A stretch of DNA of 52,692 bases from Candidatus Buchananbacteria bacterium (GCA_903888345.1 CAISTG010000055.1:1-52692), one strand, 5' to 3'. Counted from the first letter of the stretch, positions 40,096-49,158 are shown. A program made the numbers and translations. The notes: a model not told the origin generated them from the letters alone.

Positions 40096-41309
40096 AACAG
40101 TTCAGAATATATTTTAATCAAAGTTGTAGTCACCGGTTGCCAGTCATACAGTTGCTTAATGCGCCCAACCGCTTGCTCTCCCAAAGTCGCAGCCAAGTCA
40201 GTATCGTCAAATAATTTTTGCAATTTATTTTTTAAATCAAGTTCATTACCTGGCTCTAATAAATAACCGGTTTCACCGTCAATAATGGTCTGTCGCACAC
40301 CCGGCCAATTGGCGACTAAAGCCGGCTTGCCACAAGCTTGCGCCTCGCCAACCACAATCCCGAAACTTTCGATTCTTTCGGTTGAAGGTAAAATGAACAC
40401 GTCACACAAATTATAGTATTCTGGCAACCGATCATTCTTGACCCAACCAGTAAAAATTACTTTATCGGCAATACCTAATTCTTGTGCCAATGCCTCAAAC
40501 TGTGGTCGCAAATTTCCATCACCGATAATCATCAAGCGGGCCACTCCCTTGACTTGGCTTAACTCACCCTTGATGGCTTCACCGCCGATCGGATCAGGAA
40601 AATAGCCTTGGCGTATTTGGGCGAACGCCTTAAGCAACACTGGCACCCCCTTAAAATAATGCTGATCATCCAATCCCCCGACAAACAACGCTAATTTATC
40701 CTGAACACTAATTTTGTACAGTTGCTGTAACGACGGTTCCTTGGATCGAGGAACAAATAGCTCGGTATCAATTCCATTGGGTAGGACAAAAAACTTCTCC
40801 GGAAACCGCTGGAGGTACTTGCCAATATAGGTATGCTCAGCGTGATCAACCGACAAAATCGCCACTCGATCCGCCAACTTGACCAGCAAGCCCAAAAATA
40901 ACTTGATCCAGATATAAAATATTCCACCCTTAATCCCCTGGGCCACTGGGTCCATGTGGTAATGTAATACCAACTTCACACGAGGATTAACAATTTTGTA
41001 TACCGCCACCACCAAGTCAGTGCCAAAAAATGGATAATATAAATGAATAATTTGATAAGAACTTAAACGCCTCCACAGACCGAACATAAAACCGGCTTTA
41101 CCAAAATTAAACCAGGCACGCAATGCCTGAAACTCAAAATTAAACGGTCCGCTTTCGATCGCCTTAAAAGCCATTGTAAACACACCTACCGGCCAGCCAG
41201 CCACAGCTAATTTCTTTACTTGATAATAAGCATTATTGCCAAACCCACCACCATTAGGCGGCCAGGCGCAAACCACAAAGGCTACTTTTTTTGAATTGTC
41301 ACTAGGCAT
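40092..41309 (-). CDS. Glycosyltransferase family 4 (GT-B)
   Basis: 405 aa. CAWPPNGGGFGNNAYYQ acceptor-side motif, LHYHMDP, FVGGLDDQHYFKG, IIGDGNL, FTGWVKNDRLPEYY and LPSTERIESFGIVVGEAQACG with the catalytic Glu pair region. First gene of the two-gene unit. Substrates unknown. Confidence 0.93.
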   Translation of the reverse strand: MPSDNSKKVAFVVCAWPPNGGGFGNNAYYQVKKLAVAGWPVGVFTMAFKAIESGPFNFEFQALRAWFNFGKAGFMFGLWRRLSSYQIIHLYYPFFGTDLVVAVYKIVNPRVKLVLHYHMDPVAQGIKGGIFYIWIKLFLGLLVKLADRVAILSVDHAEHTYIGKYLQRFPEKFFVLPNGIDTELFVPRSKEPSLQQLYKISVQDKLALFVGGLDDQHYFKGVPVLLKAFAQIRQGYFPDPIGGEAIKGELSQVKGVARLMIIGDGNLRPQFEALAQELGIADKVIFTGWVKNDRLPEYYNLCDVFILPSTERIESFGIVVGEAQACGKPALVANWPGVRQTIIDGETGYLLEPGNELDLKNKLQKLFDDTDLAATLGEQAVGRIKQLYDWQPVTTTLIKIYSELL

Positions 41310-41377
41310 AAATAATGCTATAATTCTCTTACTTCTATGCGTAAATTCTACAATTTTTAAGCAATTAAGTCAAAGCT

Positions 41378-41698
41378 ATGACCTTAGAGTTGATTGGTTG
41401 GCTCGGCGCCTTTTTACTGGCGACCTGTGGCCTCCCCCAAGCCTGGAAAACCTGGCGTACCAAGAAATGCGACGACCTCTCCTGGGGTTTTCTGATGTTT
41501 TGGTTTTGGGGTGAAGTATTTACTCTAACCTATATCATTTTAGATAACCTCAAAATCGGCAATCTTCAACCGCCACTTTACTTTAATTATGGTCTCAATA
41601 TTTCAATTCTTTTCTATTTAATTTATGCCAAGCTAATTTATGGCAATAAAAAAGGTGTCGACCAATTGGCGACACCAAATAAAGAACAACTTACTTAG
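41378..41698 (+). CDS. PQ-loop / SemiSWEET-like membrane protein
   Basis: 106 aa with three membrane helices. The first reads LIGWLGAFLLATCGLPQAWKTW, with the LPQ motif at the helix kink, and DDLSWGF follows, as in SemiSWEET sugar carriers and other PQ-loop proteins. It would work as a dimer. Divergent from the glycosyltransferase unit. Confidence 0.85.
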   Translation: MTLELIGWLGAFLLATCGLPQAWKTWRTKKCDDLSWGFLMFWFWGEVFTLTYIILDNLKIGNLQPPLYFNYGLNISILFYLIYAKLIYGNKKGVDQLATPNKEQLT

Positions 41699-41707
41699 CG
41701 ACTAAAT

Positions 41708-42127
41708 TTAGAGGCCTCGTTCCTCTTTCTGCTGATCATAGCCGCTTTCATAGAACTTAATGCTGCCACAAAATTCTGGTTCGCGACCCAACACAAATAT
41801 GTGGCGCAGCTGGTGATAAAATCGGTTAATCTCGAGCGGTTCGCGCAAGATCACCTCCGCATAGCCATGCCAATCGGGATCACCGATGGCTTTGCCAGAA
41901 AATGCTCCAATCGCCACCATCTGCTCAGTGAAACGTTGGACTGTCAAAGTGAAATTACTGACTTTAATCTCCATCTTATCTTCCTTCTGGAAGATTCTAA
42001 TGTCTGCCTCAGCCTCGGGGTCAGAAAGGGCCGCAATAAAGTTCGCAGTCAAATTCCGATCAACCCGGCATAAGTCATGGAGCCACTTATATACCGACAA
42101 TAACGCCTTCTTCATGTCTTCTTTCAC
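41708..42127 (-). CDS. Hypothetical protein, 139 aa
   Basis: No family known. A GTG at 42127 lies 7 nt after AAAGGA and is preferred over the ATG four codons later. A helical N-terminus (KKALLSVYKWLHDLCRVD) is followed by a beta-rich middle and a QLRHIFVLGREPEFCGSI stretch. Single gene with a good promoter. Confidence 0.55.
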   Translation of the reverse strand: MKEDMKKALLSVYKWLHDLCRVDRNLTANFIAALSDPEAEADIRIFQKEDKMEIKVSNFTLTVQRFTEQMVAIGAFSGKAIGDPDWHGYAEVILREPLEINRFYHQLRHIFVLGREPEFCGSIKFYESGYDQQKEERGL

Positions 42128-42176
42128 GTCTTGATCCTTTCTTTTTTTTGCTTCTTCTTATTATTTGTGAGCTTCA

Positions 42177-42205
42177 AGTATATCACGAACAGCCAAAAAA
42201 GTCAA
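42177..42205 (-). promoter_or_regulatory. Promoter of the 139-aa gene
   Basis: Minus strand: TTGACT (42200-42205), 17-nt spacer, TATACT (42177-42182). Confidence 0.7.
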
Positions 42206-42241
42206 TCAAATTATATAAATCCATATCAATGTTCAAATAAA

Positions 42242-43381
42242 ATGCTAAATTTAGACAAAAATATCTCAATGACTCTCTCGCGTACCGCCCTTGAGCATAA
42301 TATCAAGCTAATTAGGCAACAATTATCGCCTGATTGTCTCTTAAGTGTTGCCGTCAAAGCCAATGCTTACGGTCACGGACTAATTGAAACCAGTCGGGAA
42401 CTGGCTAAATTGGGCGTCGACTGGCTCTGTGTTACCTCGTCCGATGAAGGCGTTTTATTGCGCCAGGCCGGTCTAAAATTGCCTATACTAATCATTGGCC
42501 CAATTGGCCAGCCTGACCTCCTTAAGATACTTAAATTTAACCTCAAAACTTTCATTTACGACCTGAACTTAGCCAAAGAGCTTAACAATTTAGCCAAACA
42601 ATCGAAGAAATTTGCGGCGGTACACCTCAAAATTGACACCGGAATGAGTCGCCAAGGCATAAATATTAATGACTTAGAGCAATTTATCACCACTCTCAAC
42701 AAACTAACTCGGCTCAAGCTTGAGGGTATTGCGACTCATTTTGCGACAGCAGATGAGTCCAAGGATAATCCGCCATTCTTAAAACAACTCACAACCTTCA
42801 ATCGAGCCATAAAATTAGCGGAAGCAACTACTGGCAAAAAATTAATCAAGCATTGTGCCAATAGCGCCGCTACTCTCCTCTACCCTCAGACCCACTTCGA
42901 TTTAGTCCGTGTCGGCATTGCCGCTTATGGTTGCTATCCCTCTGCCGCCGTTTTTAAACTTTGGGAGCGACGACACCAGCCACTCCAACCGGTCATGTCA
43001 GTAACAACAAAAGTTTCCCAGCTAAAATCAATCAGTAAGGGAGTTGGCATTAGTTATGGCCTCACCTTCAAGGCGCCCCGACCGCTGAAACTAGCTTTAC
43101 TGCCAATCGGCTATTTTGACGGGTTAAATCGTCAGCTATCCAACCAAGGACAAGTCATTATTAACGGGCAACTAGCGCCAATTGTTGGTCGAATTTGTAT
43201 GGATATTACTTTGGTGGACGTTACCAAAATCAAAAATGTCAGCGTTGGTACCGTCGTTACGATTATTGGCATTAACAAACAACTGACAATTACGGCAGCT
43301 GATCTCGCCCAAAAAACCAATACCATTAACTACGAAGTTCTTACCAATTGGAAAGAAAGCATTGCCCGCAACTACCGATAA
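42242..43381 (+). CDS. alr: Alanine racemase
   Basis: 379 aa from ATG at 42242; an upstream frame to 42131 covers the divergent promoter and is not family-like. PLP enzyme that supplies D-alanine for peptidoglycan. PLP lysine is Lys39 in SVAVKANAYGHG; LKIDTGMSRQG, GIATHFATAD, HCANSAATL, RVGIAAYG, the catalytic Tyr in ISYGLTF and GRICMD are all present. It ends at the bidirectional terminator shared with the PHP gene. Confidence 0.94.
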   Translation: MLNLDKNISMTLSRTALEHNIKLIRQQLSPDCLLSVAVKANAYGHGLIETSRELAKLGVDWLCVTSSDEGVLLRQAGLKLPILIIGPIGQPDLLKILKFNLKTFIYDLNLAKELNNLAKQSKKFAAVHLKIDTGMSRQGININDLEQFITTLNKLTRLKLEGIATHFATADESKDNPPFLKQLTTFNRAIKLAEATTGKKLIKHCANSAATLLYPQTHFDLVRVGIAAYGCYPSAAVFKLWERRHQPLQPVMSVTTKVSQLKSISKGVGISYGLTFKAPRPLKLALLPIGYFDGLNRQLSNQGQVIINGQLAPIVGRICMDITLVDVTKIKNVSVGTVVTIIGINKQLTITAADLAQKTNTINYEVLTNWKESIARNYR

Positions 43382-43394
43382 ATTATTCGCCAAA

Positions 43395-43428
43395 AAGAAA
43401 ACCTCCGAGTTACCTCGGAGGTTGTTTA
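43395..43428. terminator. Bidirectional intrinsic terminator
   Basis: AACCTCCGAG with CTCGGAGGTT (43400-43423), T-runs on both sides; serves alr and the converging PHP gene. Confidence 0.8.
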
Positions 43429-44124
43429 TTTTTTCGGCCACCAAGCACGAATTTTTCGTCCCAGTAACCTGACCTGATACCAAAACATTTCCAGCGGCGT
43501 TTTCACCTGACTGACATTAGTGAAATTGCCGGAACGAATCGCTGCAAACACTGCTGCTACCGTCAGCTCTTCGATTTCGAGTACCGCATAATCATGATCA
43601 AGATAGGTCAAATCATGCAGGTCAGCAGTAGCAATAAACGGTAAACCAAGCTGCTGCGCGACCACGGCATTCTGTGCATTGGGATTAAATTTTCGAGAAT
43701 AATACCAGCAATGCTCAACCGCATCAAACAGCGACGAATACTTTTTTAACTGTCCGATCGTCAAAGCTACTAAAGCGCCATAATTCGGATGCGGCGCAAT
43801 CACAAAAATTTCCGAATGATTTTTTTTGTATTCAATAAGATCGGTAAAAGAATGTAAGTCCGCAGCTGCTTGATCACAATTCAGAGCCAAAACATGCTTG
43901 CCATCCAACTTCAATTCAATGCCAGGAATAACTAGAATTCCCTTGGATTGACCATAGGCGACATGTTCCGGCAGACACACAAAACTTTCGTGCCCGGTAA
44001 TCGCCAAAACACTAAAGTTCAACTGCTGAGCCCGATCAATCAGATCAAAAATTGAATAATCAATTATCGGCCCATCTTGATGGTCTTCCTTCGGGTGTAA
44101 ATGTAGGGAAGCTTTTATTTGCAT
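43426..44124 (-). CDS. PHP-domain phosphoesterase
   Basis: 232 aa. Metal-binding motifs: HLHPKEDHQDG near the start, ITGHESF, GIELKLDGKHVL, APHPNYG, a His in AVEHCWYY and TADLHDL. PHP proteins of this size hydrolyse phosphomonoesters or nucleotide-derived phosphates; the substrate is unknown. Its start overlaps the AlkD-like gene by 10 nt. Confidence 0.88.
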   Translation of the reverse strand: MQIKASLHLHPKEDHQDGPIIDYSIFDLIDRAQQLNFSVLAITGHESFVCLPEHVAYGQSKGILVIPGIELKLDGKHVLALNCDQAAADLHSFTDLIEYKKNHSEIFVIAPHPNYGALVALTIGQLKKYSSLFDAVEHCWYYSRKFNPNAQNAVVAQQLGLPFIATADLHDLTYLDHDYAVLEIEELTVAAVFAAIRSGNFTNVSQVKTPLEMFWYQVRLLGRKIRAWWPKK

Positions 44125-44837
44125 AGTTTTTCCTTTTTTAGGGCTAAGTATTTCTGGCGCTCGACTTCCGGTAAATGTTCAATCGCGTAACGCAACATCG
44201 TCCGCGGCATCTGACTTCCATAATGATCCAGAAAATCAGTTAACGCCATCTTCGAGACCCTTTTACCGACCTCTCGAAGCATCCAGCCGACCGCCTTCTG
44301 AATCAAATCATGATCATCTTCTAAAAGTTCAATGGCCAGGGCAGTAGCGTCCTGCGCATCACCTTCCTTAATATAGTAAAAAGTAGCCAAAATAGCAATG
44401 CGGCGTTCCCATAAATTTCGAGACTTGGCTAATTTATAAAGGATTTTGCGGTCTTTATCAACTAAATAAGCGCCCACAATACTGGGGGCTGATAAATCAA
44501 CCAAGTCCCAATTATTAATGAACCTAGTATTATTCAGATACAATTGATAAATGGCTCGTTGCTGCTGGGAAGTACTGCGCTTAAATTGTTCGACTAATAA
44601 CAGCAAGGCCGTCAGACGATCTTCATGATAGGGACTCTGCAAAAGTTTGGCCACCTCAGCCAATGGCAAAGTTAAAAATTGCTTCGCCACTAAACGTTGG
44701 GCAGGCACCACGATACCGAGAAATTTATCTCCCGCGCCATATTGGCCGGGACCAGTTTTAAAAAACCGTCGCAACTCGACCGCTTTTTGCGGATCAGCGA
44801 CGCGTCGTAATTCAGTTTGAATTTTTTTTGCTGACAT
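44115..44837 (-). CDS. AlkD-like DNA alkylation repair protein
   Basis: 240 aa. HEAT-like repeat glycosylase family: LRRFFKTGPGQYGAGDKFLGI, FINNWDLVDLSAPSIVG, SRNLWERRIAILATFYYIK, LIQKAVGWMLREVGKR and a PRTMLRYAIEHL stretch. Removes bulky or positively charged alkylated bases. The ATG at 44837 is chosen because the earlier ATG at 44861 lies inside the upstream terminator hairpin. Confidence 0.92.
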   Translation of the reverse strand: MSAKKIQTELRRVADPQKAVELRRFFKTGPGQYGAGDKFLGIVVPAQRLVAKQFLTLPLAEVAKLLQSPYHEDRLTALLLLVEQFKRSTSQQQRAIYQLYLNNTRFINNWDLVDLSAPSIVGAYLVDKDRKILYKLAKSRNLWERRIAILATFYYIKEGDAQDATALAIELLEDDHDLIQKAVGWMLREVGKRVSKMALTDFLDHYGSQMPRTMLRYAIEHLPEVERQKYLALKKEKLCK

Positions 44838-44852
44838 AAATATGATCAATTT

Positions 44853-44879
44853 AAAAAACATCGGAACGATGTTTTTTTT
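44853..44879 (-). terminator. Intrinsic terminator
   Basis: AACATCG/CGATGTT stem with runs of A and T on the two sides; ends the rdgB gene. Confidence 0.7.
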
Positions 44880-44892
44880 ATTTTCATTAATA

Positions 44893-45411
44893 CTAAGAAA
44901 GATTACTCAAATACTCACGTAATTTTTCGAACGCTAAGCGTCGATGCGAAATAGCTTGCTTCTCAGCTGGAGTCATTTCCGCAAAAGTCTTAGCTGATCC
45001 ATCAGGTTCAAAAATCGGATCCCAATGGAAGGTAGTGTCACCGCGAGGCTTCACAATCTTGCCACTAATTCGTCCCTGAAAAATCTCGCCGCTCGACAGT
45101 CCGATCGTACAAACCGCTTCGGCTGGTTCATTCAGATAGGCTTTGACCAAGCGATCGTTAGGCAAAAACTTAATCAGTGGACCAACTTCTTTTTCTAAAC
45201 CCAAATATAATGACGTGTCTTCAATAAAAAACAAAGCGCCGGGCAATTGCTTCCGCGCCTCCTGAATTTTATGACCAATCACCTCTTCGGCGTGAGTTGA
45301 TTGAATTTCCGCCAAATCAACATGATGTTGAATAACCTTAAAATCAGCACCCAATATTTCCTGAGCTTCGCGGAGTTTATTCTGATTGGAGGTGATAAAG
45401 ATGATATCCAT
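44893..45411 (-). CDS. rdgB: Non-canonical purine NTP pyrophosphatase (RdgB/HAM1)
   Basis: 172 aa, somewhat shorter than the usual 190-200. Removes ITP/XTP-type nucleotides. FITSNQNKLREAQEIL start, FFIEDTSLYLGL in place of the usual EDSGL motif, FHWDPIFEPDG and SHRRLAFEKL. All core residues seem present. Confidence 0.9.
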   Translation of the reverse strand: MDIIFITSNQNKLREAQEILGADFKVIQHHVDLAEIQSTHAEEVIGHKIQEARKQLPGALFFIEDTSLYLGLEKEVGPLIKFLPNDRLVKAYLNEPAEAVCTIGLSSGEIFQGRISGKIVKPRGDTTFHWDPIFEPDGSAKTFAEMTPAEKQAISHRRLAFEKLREYLSNLS

Positions 45412-45442
45412 ATGCCTCTATTATAGCAATATCTTTAAAATT

Positions 45443-45474
45443 AAAAAAGGACCGGAAACCGAAGTTTCCAGTCC
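45443..45474 (-). terminator. Intrinsic terminator
   Basis: Minus strand GGACTGGAAAC with GTTTCCGGTCC, loop TTCG, then TTTTTTAA; ends the serpin-like gene. Confidence 0.85.
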
Positions 45475-45497
45475 AGATATTTCAGATAAAATTGAGC

Positions 45498-46475
45498 TTA
45501 ACCCTCAAGTGAACCGGGATTGCTCCAGGCATCGTAATCGAGATACGCCGCGAATAGTGGCCGATTCATACCGGGTCGTTCTAGCCACATAAAGAAGGGT
45601 GAATTGACGATCAATTCAGTCAGCGGAGTAACGAAGCAGGTCCGCATAATGGCAACAGCCACGTCACTCTGCGCTCGAACACCAAACTGATTCATCTTCA
45701 GTTTATTCTGCTGCAAGGCTTGAGCGATACTAAAGTCCTCACCCGACACGGATTTCGTACTCATGCCACAAAGCCAAGAAATATCATTCTCCTGATCTAG
45801 AGAAATCATCGGCAGAGTGAGCTTGTGGTACGATTTTCGCGTAAGCGTGTGTAACATTCGTTTATCCATGCAGCCATCAACGATCAGCTCCAAAATATTT
45901 TTGATTGCCTGATCTTTCAATTCAGCAAAAGCAACGCCGGGTAATGGCTGCTCATCAGGCATTTCAATCAAGAAATTTACCAAATCACCATTATTGGTGT
46001 TGATCTGAATATGAATCGCTGAGGGATGAATATATCCGGGAGATGACATAAACATCATTTCGACACAATCAAAAGTAGCGATATGACTACGAAAATCTGT
46101 GTCCAAAGTAAAGGCATCATAAGTCTTTGAGTCAGCTCCCTGAAGCTTTCCCGCTGTCCCTTGCTTGATCCACTGCAGCAAAACATCCAAGATGGCCGCT
46201 GTATAAATACTACCATCACCGGCAGCATCAAGTCTAAGGCTGGATCCATGCTCAGCCAAAAACTTATTGATGACATCCACTGACAAATCGGCCGCACTTT
46301 CAATACAATCCAACATGCATAATTCTTTGCGGCAATAATCGAAGTGTAGACGGAGAAAGTCGAATTGGATAAAATTGTTCTGTAAGGGATTCCAAATGCG
46401 ATTCGGACCCAAAAACTTTTCCGCCGCTACTAAAGCAGCAATAATCGGATAATGCGCCAAGGTTTTACTGGACAT
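45498..46475 (-). CDS. Serpin-like protein (divergent)
   Basis: 325 aa. The C-terminal 70 residues line up by eye with serpins: a hinge-like GVRAQSDVAVAIM, a short loop, then LIVNSPFFMWLE and RPLFAAYLDYDAWSNP, matching the serpin pattern F-N-x-P-F-x-x-x-I...PLFxGxV-x-NP. An earlier VNFLIEMPDE matches the usual LPDE strand. The alanine hinge needed for inhibition is poorly kept, so it may be non-inhibitory. ATG at 46475 follows AGAGGAG by 7 nt. No signal peptide. It lies 25 nt after nadR in one unit. Serpin assignment is by eye; another fold is possible. Confidence 0.5.
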   Translation of the reverse strand: MSSKTLAHYPIIAALVAAEKFLGPNRIWNPLQNNFIQFDFLRLHFDYCRKELCMLDCIESAADLSVDVINKFLAEHGSSLRLDAAGDGSIYTAAILDVLLQWIKQGTAGKLQGADSKTYDAFTLDTDFRSHIATFDCVEMMFMSSPGYIHPSAIHIQINTNNGDLVNFLIEMPDEQPLPGVAFAELKDQAIKNILELIVDGCMDKRMLHTLTRKSYHKLTLPMISLDQENDISWLCGMSTKSVSGEDFSIAQALQQNKLKMNQFGVRAQSDVAVAIMRTCFVTPLTELIVNSPFFMWLERPGMNRPLFAAYLDYDAWSNPGSLEG

Positions 46476-46500
46476 TCGTGTTCTCCTCTGGTCGTCTTTA

Positions 46501-47505
46501 TTAAAACTGAGCCAAGAATTTATCAACGGCCTTGATCGCACAGCGCAATCTGGCCTTACCGCAGCCGGTGACCATTACATATGGCCGACCACGCTTTTCC
46601 AATTCTGCAACCAAAATCTGCTTCATCTCTTCACGACAATGACCCAGCTCACGCTGATCATCTTTTTCCCACGGCAAATCAATGTCACAGAACAGATGAA
46701 GGTCATGGCGCTTTTGGTTGGCGATTTCTTTGACCGTTTTCGGTACTCGATGATAACGATCCCGACAGAAAACAGAAGTGATGATCTGATCAGTATCCGA
46801 GAACATCACTTTGTTGGCTTTCTGGGCGGCCGCCTCTTCGAGCTGCACATGCCCTAAAGCTATCGGCGTAATATCCCGATAACCCCAGACGTTGCCCTGT
46901 GCGGCGCAATAATCGCGACCATACTCATGCACCCAAACTGTCTCGTAATGCTCTGCCAGCTGTTCAGCCAAAGTCGACTTTCCGGTCGACTCCGTTCCGG
47001 TAACGCAAATGCGCTTCACGAAATACGGCCGCACGACCTCCGGAATCATTTTCCAATTGCTCAATGGCTTCTCTCGCACCATGGTCGCCGAAATCGGCAC
47101 GACACTGCGATCACGATCAAAGCTGATGTGTTCGCAGTTCATATACTCCGCCAGATAATCACCATACTTCTCCGAAGAGAAGATGTAATCGATCCGACCG
47201 AAGCGCTGCATCAAGTACTGAGCCCAAACATAAGACGCCGGGCGCGAAGCTACTTTCTCCTGGGGCAGATCAGCTTTGATACTGGCGATCTTAACCAGTG
47301 GTTGCGAAACATAAATTTCCCGCAACCATTGCACTCGCAACTGAGGCGGAATGGTTTCTTCCGGTCGGCTGCAAACGGCCACAATCAGCTGATCGCATAA
47401 TTCGGATTCGATGCCGAAATCGACCAATTGTAAATGACCCAAATGCGGCGGATAGAACTTACCAATAACCAAGCCCACTTTCGATTTTCGTCTCCAGTCC
47501 TTCAT
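46501..47505 (-). CDS. nadR: NadR-like NMN adenylyltransferase / ribosylnicotinamide kinase
   Basis: 334 aa. N-terminal nucleotidyltransferase with GKFYPPHLGHL (HLGH at 21-24) and ISATMVRE (the ISxTxxR motif); C-terminal kinase with Walker A GTESTGKST and SDTDQIITSVFC. It turns nicotinamide riboside into NAD in two steps. The DNA-binding N-terminal domain of enterobacterial NadR is absent; regulation is probably by the nearby NrtR. ATG at 47505 follows GGAG by 6 nt. Confidence 0.94.
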   Translation of the reverse strand: MKDWRRKSKVGLVIGKFYPPHLGHLQLVDFGIESELCDQLIVAVCSRPEETIPPQLRVQWLREIYVSQPLVKIASIKADLPQEKVASRPASYVWAQYLMQRFGRIDYIFSSEKYGDYLAEYMNCEHISFDRDRSVVPISATMVREKPLSNWKMIPEVVRPYFVKRICVTGTESTGKSTLAEQLAEHYETVWVHEYGRDYCAAQGNVWGYRDITPIALGHVQLEEAAAQKANKVMFSDTDQIITSVFCRDRYHRVPKTVKEIANQKRHDLHLFCDIDLPWEKDDQRELGHCREEMKQILVAELEKRGRPYVMVTGCGKARLRCAIKAVDKFLAQF

Positions 47506-47554
47506 ATCTTGCTCCTGTTGTTTATCTGAAATTTTAACGTACAACGAATCGTCA

Positions 47555-47583
47555 ATTGTACACTAAAATCGAACTATTGTCAA
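47555..47583 (-). promoter_or_regulatory. Promoter of nadR
   Basis: Minus strand: TTGACA (47578-47583), 17-nt spacer, TACAAT (47555-47560). TAGTGT, half of the palindrome before nrtR, lies at 47560-47565 next to the -10 box. Confidence 0.75.
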
Positions 47584-47593
47584 GGATTAGACT

Positions 47594-48265
47594 CTATTTA
47601 GCTAATAGATAGCCGCGTTTTTCCTGTAGCCAATCAACTAGCCCCTTAATGGCAATCGCTAAGAAGATTATGTATTCGATGGAAATAAACCTAACATCTT
47701 TAGTGAAATACAGCACAATACCGATAATATCGACAATAATCCAATAATACCAGCATTCCACTTTTTTCTTCGCCATCAAGATCGTAGCAACAAAACTCAT
47801 TATTGTTGTAAAAGCATCCCAATAAGGCAAAGAAGCTGCCACCGGAAAATATACTGGCCAAATCAAGTGAATCTTAGACATAAAATATCCCAAGGCGAGA
47901 CTGCTAATGATAGTAACAATTATCCAAATAAAATTATCTTTTAAATTTAGCGTGCCAACTTTTAATTCATTATTTTTATCGGCCTCAGTTTTAGCGGGAC
48001 GAGTCCAAAGCCACCAGCCGACAAAAGTCATAATGAAAAAATATACTTGCTCAAACACATCAGAATATAGTTGGATTTGATAGAACAGAATAAAATATAA
48101 AATAATACCAACTAAACCAACTGGCCAAGTTAATACTTTTTTTCGCGCCGCTAGCCAAACGCACCACAAATTAAATATTGTGCCGACGAATTCTAAGTAA
48201 CTCATGTTGTAATCCCAAAAGGTAAACATGGTCGTGTTAACAGAAAATAAATCCATGATAGTCAT
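47594..48265 (-). CDS. pnuC: PnuC nicotinamide riboside/mononucleotide transporter
   Basis: 223 aa with about seven membrane helices. FVGTIFNLWCVWLAARKKVLTWPVG, then SDVFEQVYFFIMTFVGWWLW and VECWYYWIIVDIIGIVLYF are typical PnuC segments. It imports the precursor that NadR phosphorylates. Start at 48265 or the ATG at 48256. It ends just before the nadR promoter. Confidence 0.95.
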   Translation of the reverse strand: MTIMDLFSVNTTMFTFWDYNMSYLEFVGTIFNLWCVWLAARKKVLTWPVGLVGIILYFILFYQIQLYSDVFEQVYFFIMTFVGWWLWTRPAKTEADKNNELKVGTLNLKDNFIWIIVTIISSLALGYFMSKIHLIWPVYFPVAASLPYWDAFTTIMSFVATILMAKKKVECWYYWIIVDIIGIVLYFTKDVRFISIEYIIFLAIAIKGLVDWLQEKRGYLLAK

Positions 48266-48317
48266 ATATTTTTCTTTCTCTATTTAGATTGACAAGAGTC
48301 AGATCTAACTTATTAAT

Positions 48318-48995
48318 TTATAATATTTCAATAATTTTTAAATCTTTGGAAGTGAACTTATAAAGCAAGGCGGGGCGATGCGCGCCACCGACTGATTTAT
48401 TTTTGGTCGGCTTAATTAATTTTAGCGCGATGATTTTTTTGCTAAAATTTCGTTTATCCAACTTCTTGCCCAAAATTAATTCATATGCACCCATCAATTG
48501 ATTAAAGGTAAAGTCCTCAGGCAGCAATTCTTTAATCACATTAGTATAACCAATTTTTGCTTTTAAGCGTTCGATAGAATAATCAACGATCTTTTGATGA
48601 TCGTAGGCTAACTCTGGTAACTGACTAATCGGGTGCCAAGAAATTCCTTCATACGAACCAGTGGTCATTAATTTAATTCTCTGACTATCGGGGACCAAAG
48701 CTAAATAGGCAATCGAGACTACACGACCAAAGGGATCGCGCTCCACTTCGCCGAAAGCATAAAGTTGTTCCAAATAAACATCCTTAACACCGGCCTTATT
48801 TAACAAATGACGCTTAACTGAGTCCTCCACTGATTCGTCTGGATTAACCATGCCGCCGGGCAATGCCCATTTGCCGGCCAATTCAGGATGCTTAGGTTTA
48901 ATTAACAGGAGCTTTAATTCTTTATCTTCAACCACCAGCATTACCACGTCTGTCGCTACTGCGGTCATATCAAAACGTTTGTTTAATTTATTCAT
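48318..48995 (-). CDS. nrtR: NrtR-type Nudix/winged-helix regulator of NAD synthesis
   Basis: 225 aa. Residues about 10-150 form a Nudix fold (KWALPGGMVNPDESVEDSV...), residues about 155-225 a winged helix (FTFNQLMGAYELILGKKL, RNFSKKIIAL, RPALLYKF). In the Nudix box the catalytic RExxEE is replaced (RHLLNKAG), so hydrolysis is unlikely, as in other NrtR repressors that sense ADP-ribose. Adjacent pnuC and nadR are the probable targets, and a palindrome overlaps its own promoter. Confidence 0.92.
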   Translation of the reverse strand: MNKLNKRFDMTAVATDVVMLVVEDKELKLLLIKPKHPELAGKWALPGGMVNPDESVEDSVKRHLLNKAGVKDVYLEQLYAFGEVERDPFGRVVSIAYLALVPDSQRIKLMTTGSYEGISWHPISQLPELAYDHQKIVDYSIERLKAKIGYTNVIKELLPEDFTFNQLMGAYELILGKKLDKRNFSKKIIALKLIKPTKNKSVGGAHRPALLYKFTSKDLKIIEIL

Positions 48996-49004
48996 AATCT
49001 TAGT

Positions 49005-49051
49005 TAGTGTATTTATAACACTATACTACCGCAATAGTTTGTGTCTGTCAA
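49005..49051 (-). promoter_or_regulatory. nrtR promoter with palindromic operator
   Basis: Minus strand: TTGACA (49046-49051), 17-nt spacer, TAGTAT (49023-49028). The palindrome TAGTGT-N7-ACACTA at 49005-49023 begins at the -10 box and covers the start site, a position fit for repression, probably self-repression by NrtR. Confidence 0.65.
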
Positions 49052-49129
49052 GCACTTAATTAATATATTTATAATACAATTTATTTTATCTAAAATTAAA
49101 CAAAAAATACCACCCTGTGGAAAAGTACC

Positions 49130-49158
49130 TTTACTTTTTTTAGATAATGTTGTATAAT
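49130..49158 (+). promoter_or_regulatory. Promoter of the MFS leader transcript
   Basis: TTTACT (49130-49135), 17-nt spacer, TATAAT (49153-49158). Confidence 0.55.

Noticed and set aside
42131-42241. N-terminal extension of alanine racemase with a hydrophobic stretch
   Set aside because: It covers the divergent promoter at 42177-42205; the family start pattern begins at the ATG at 42242.
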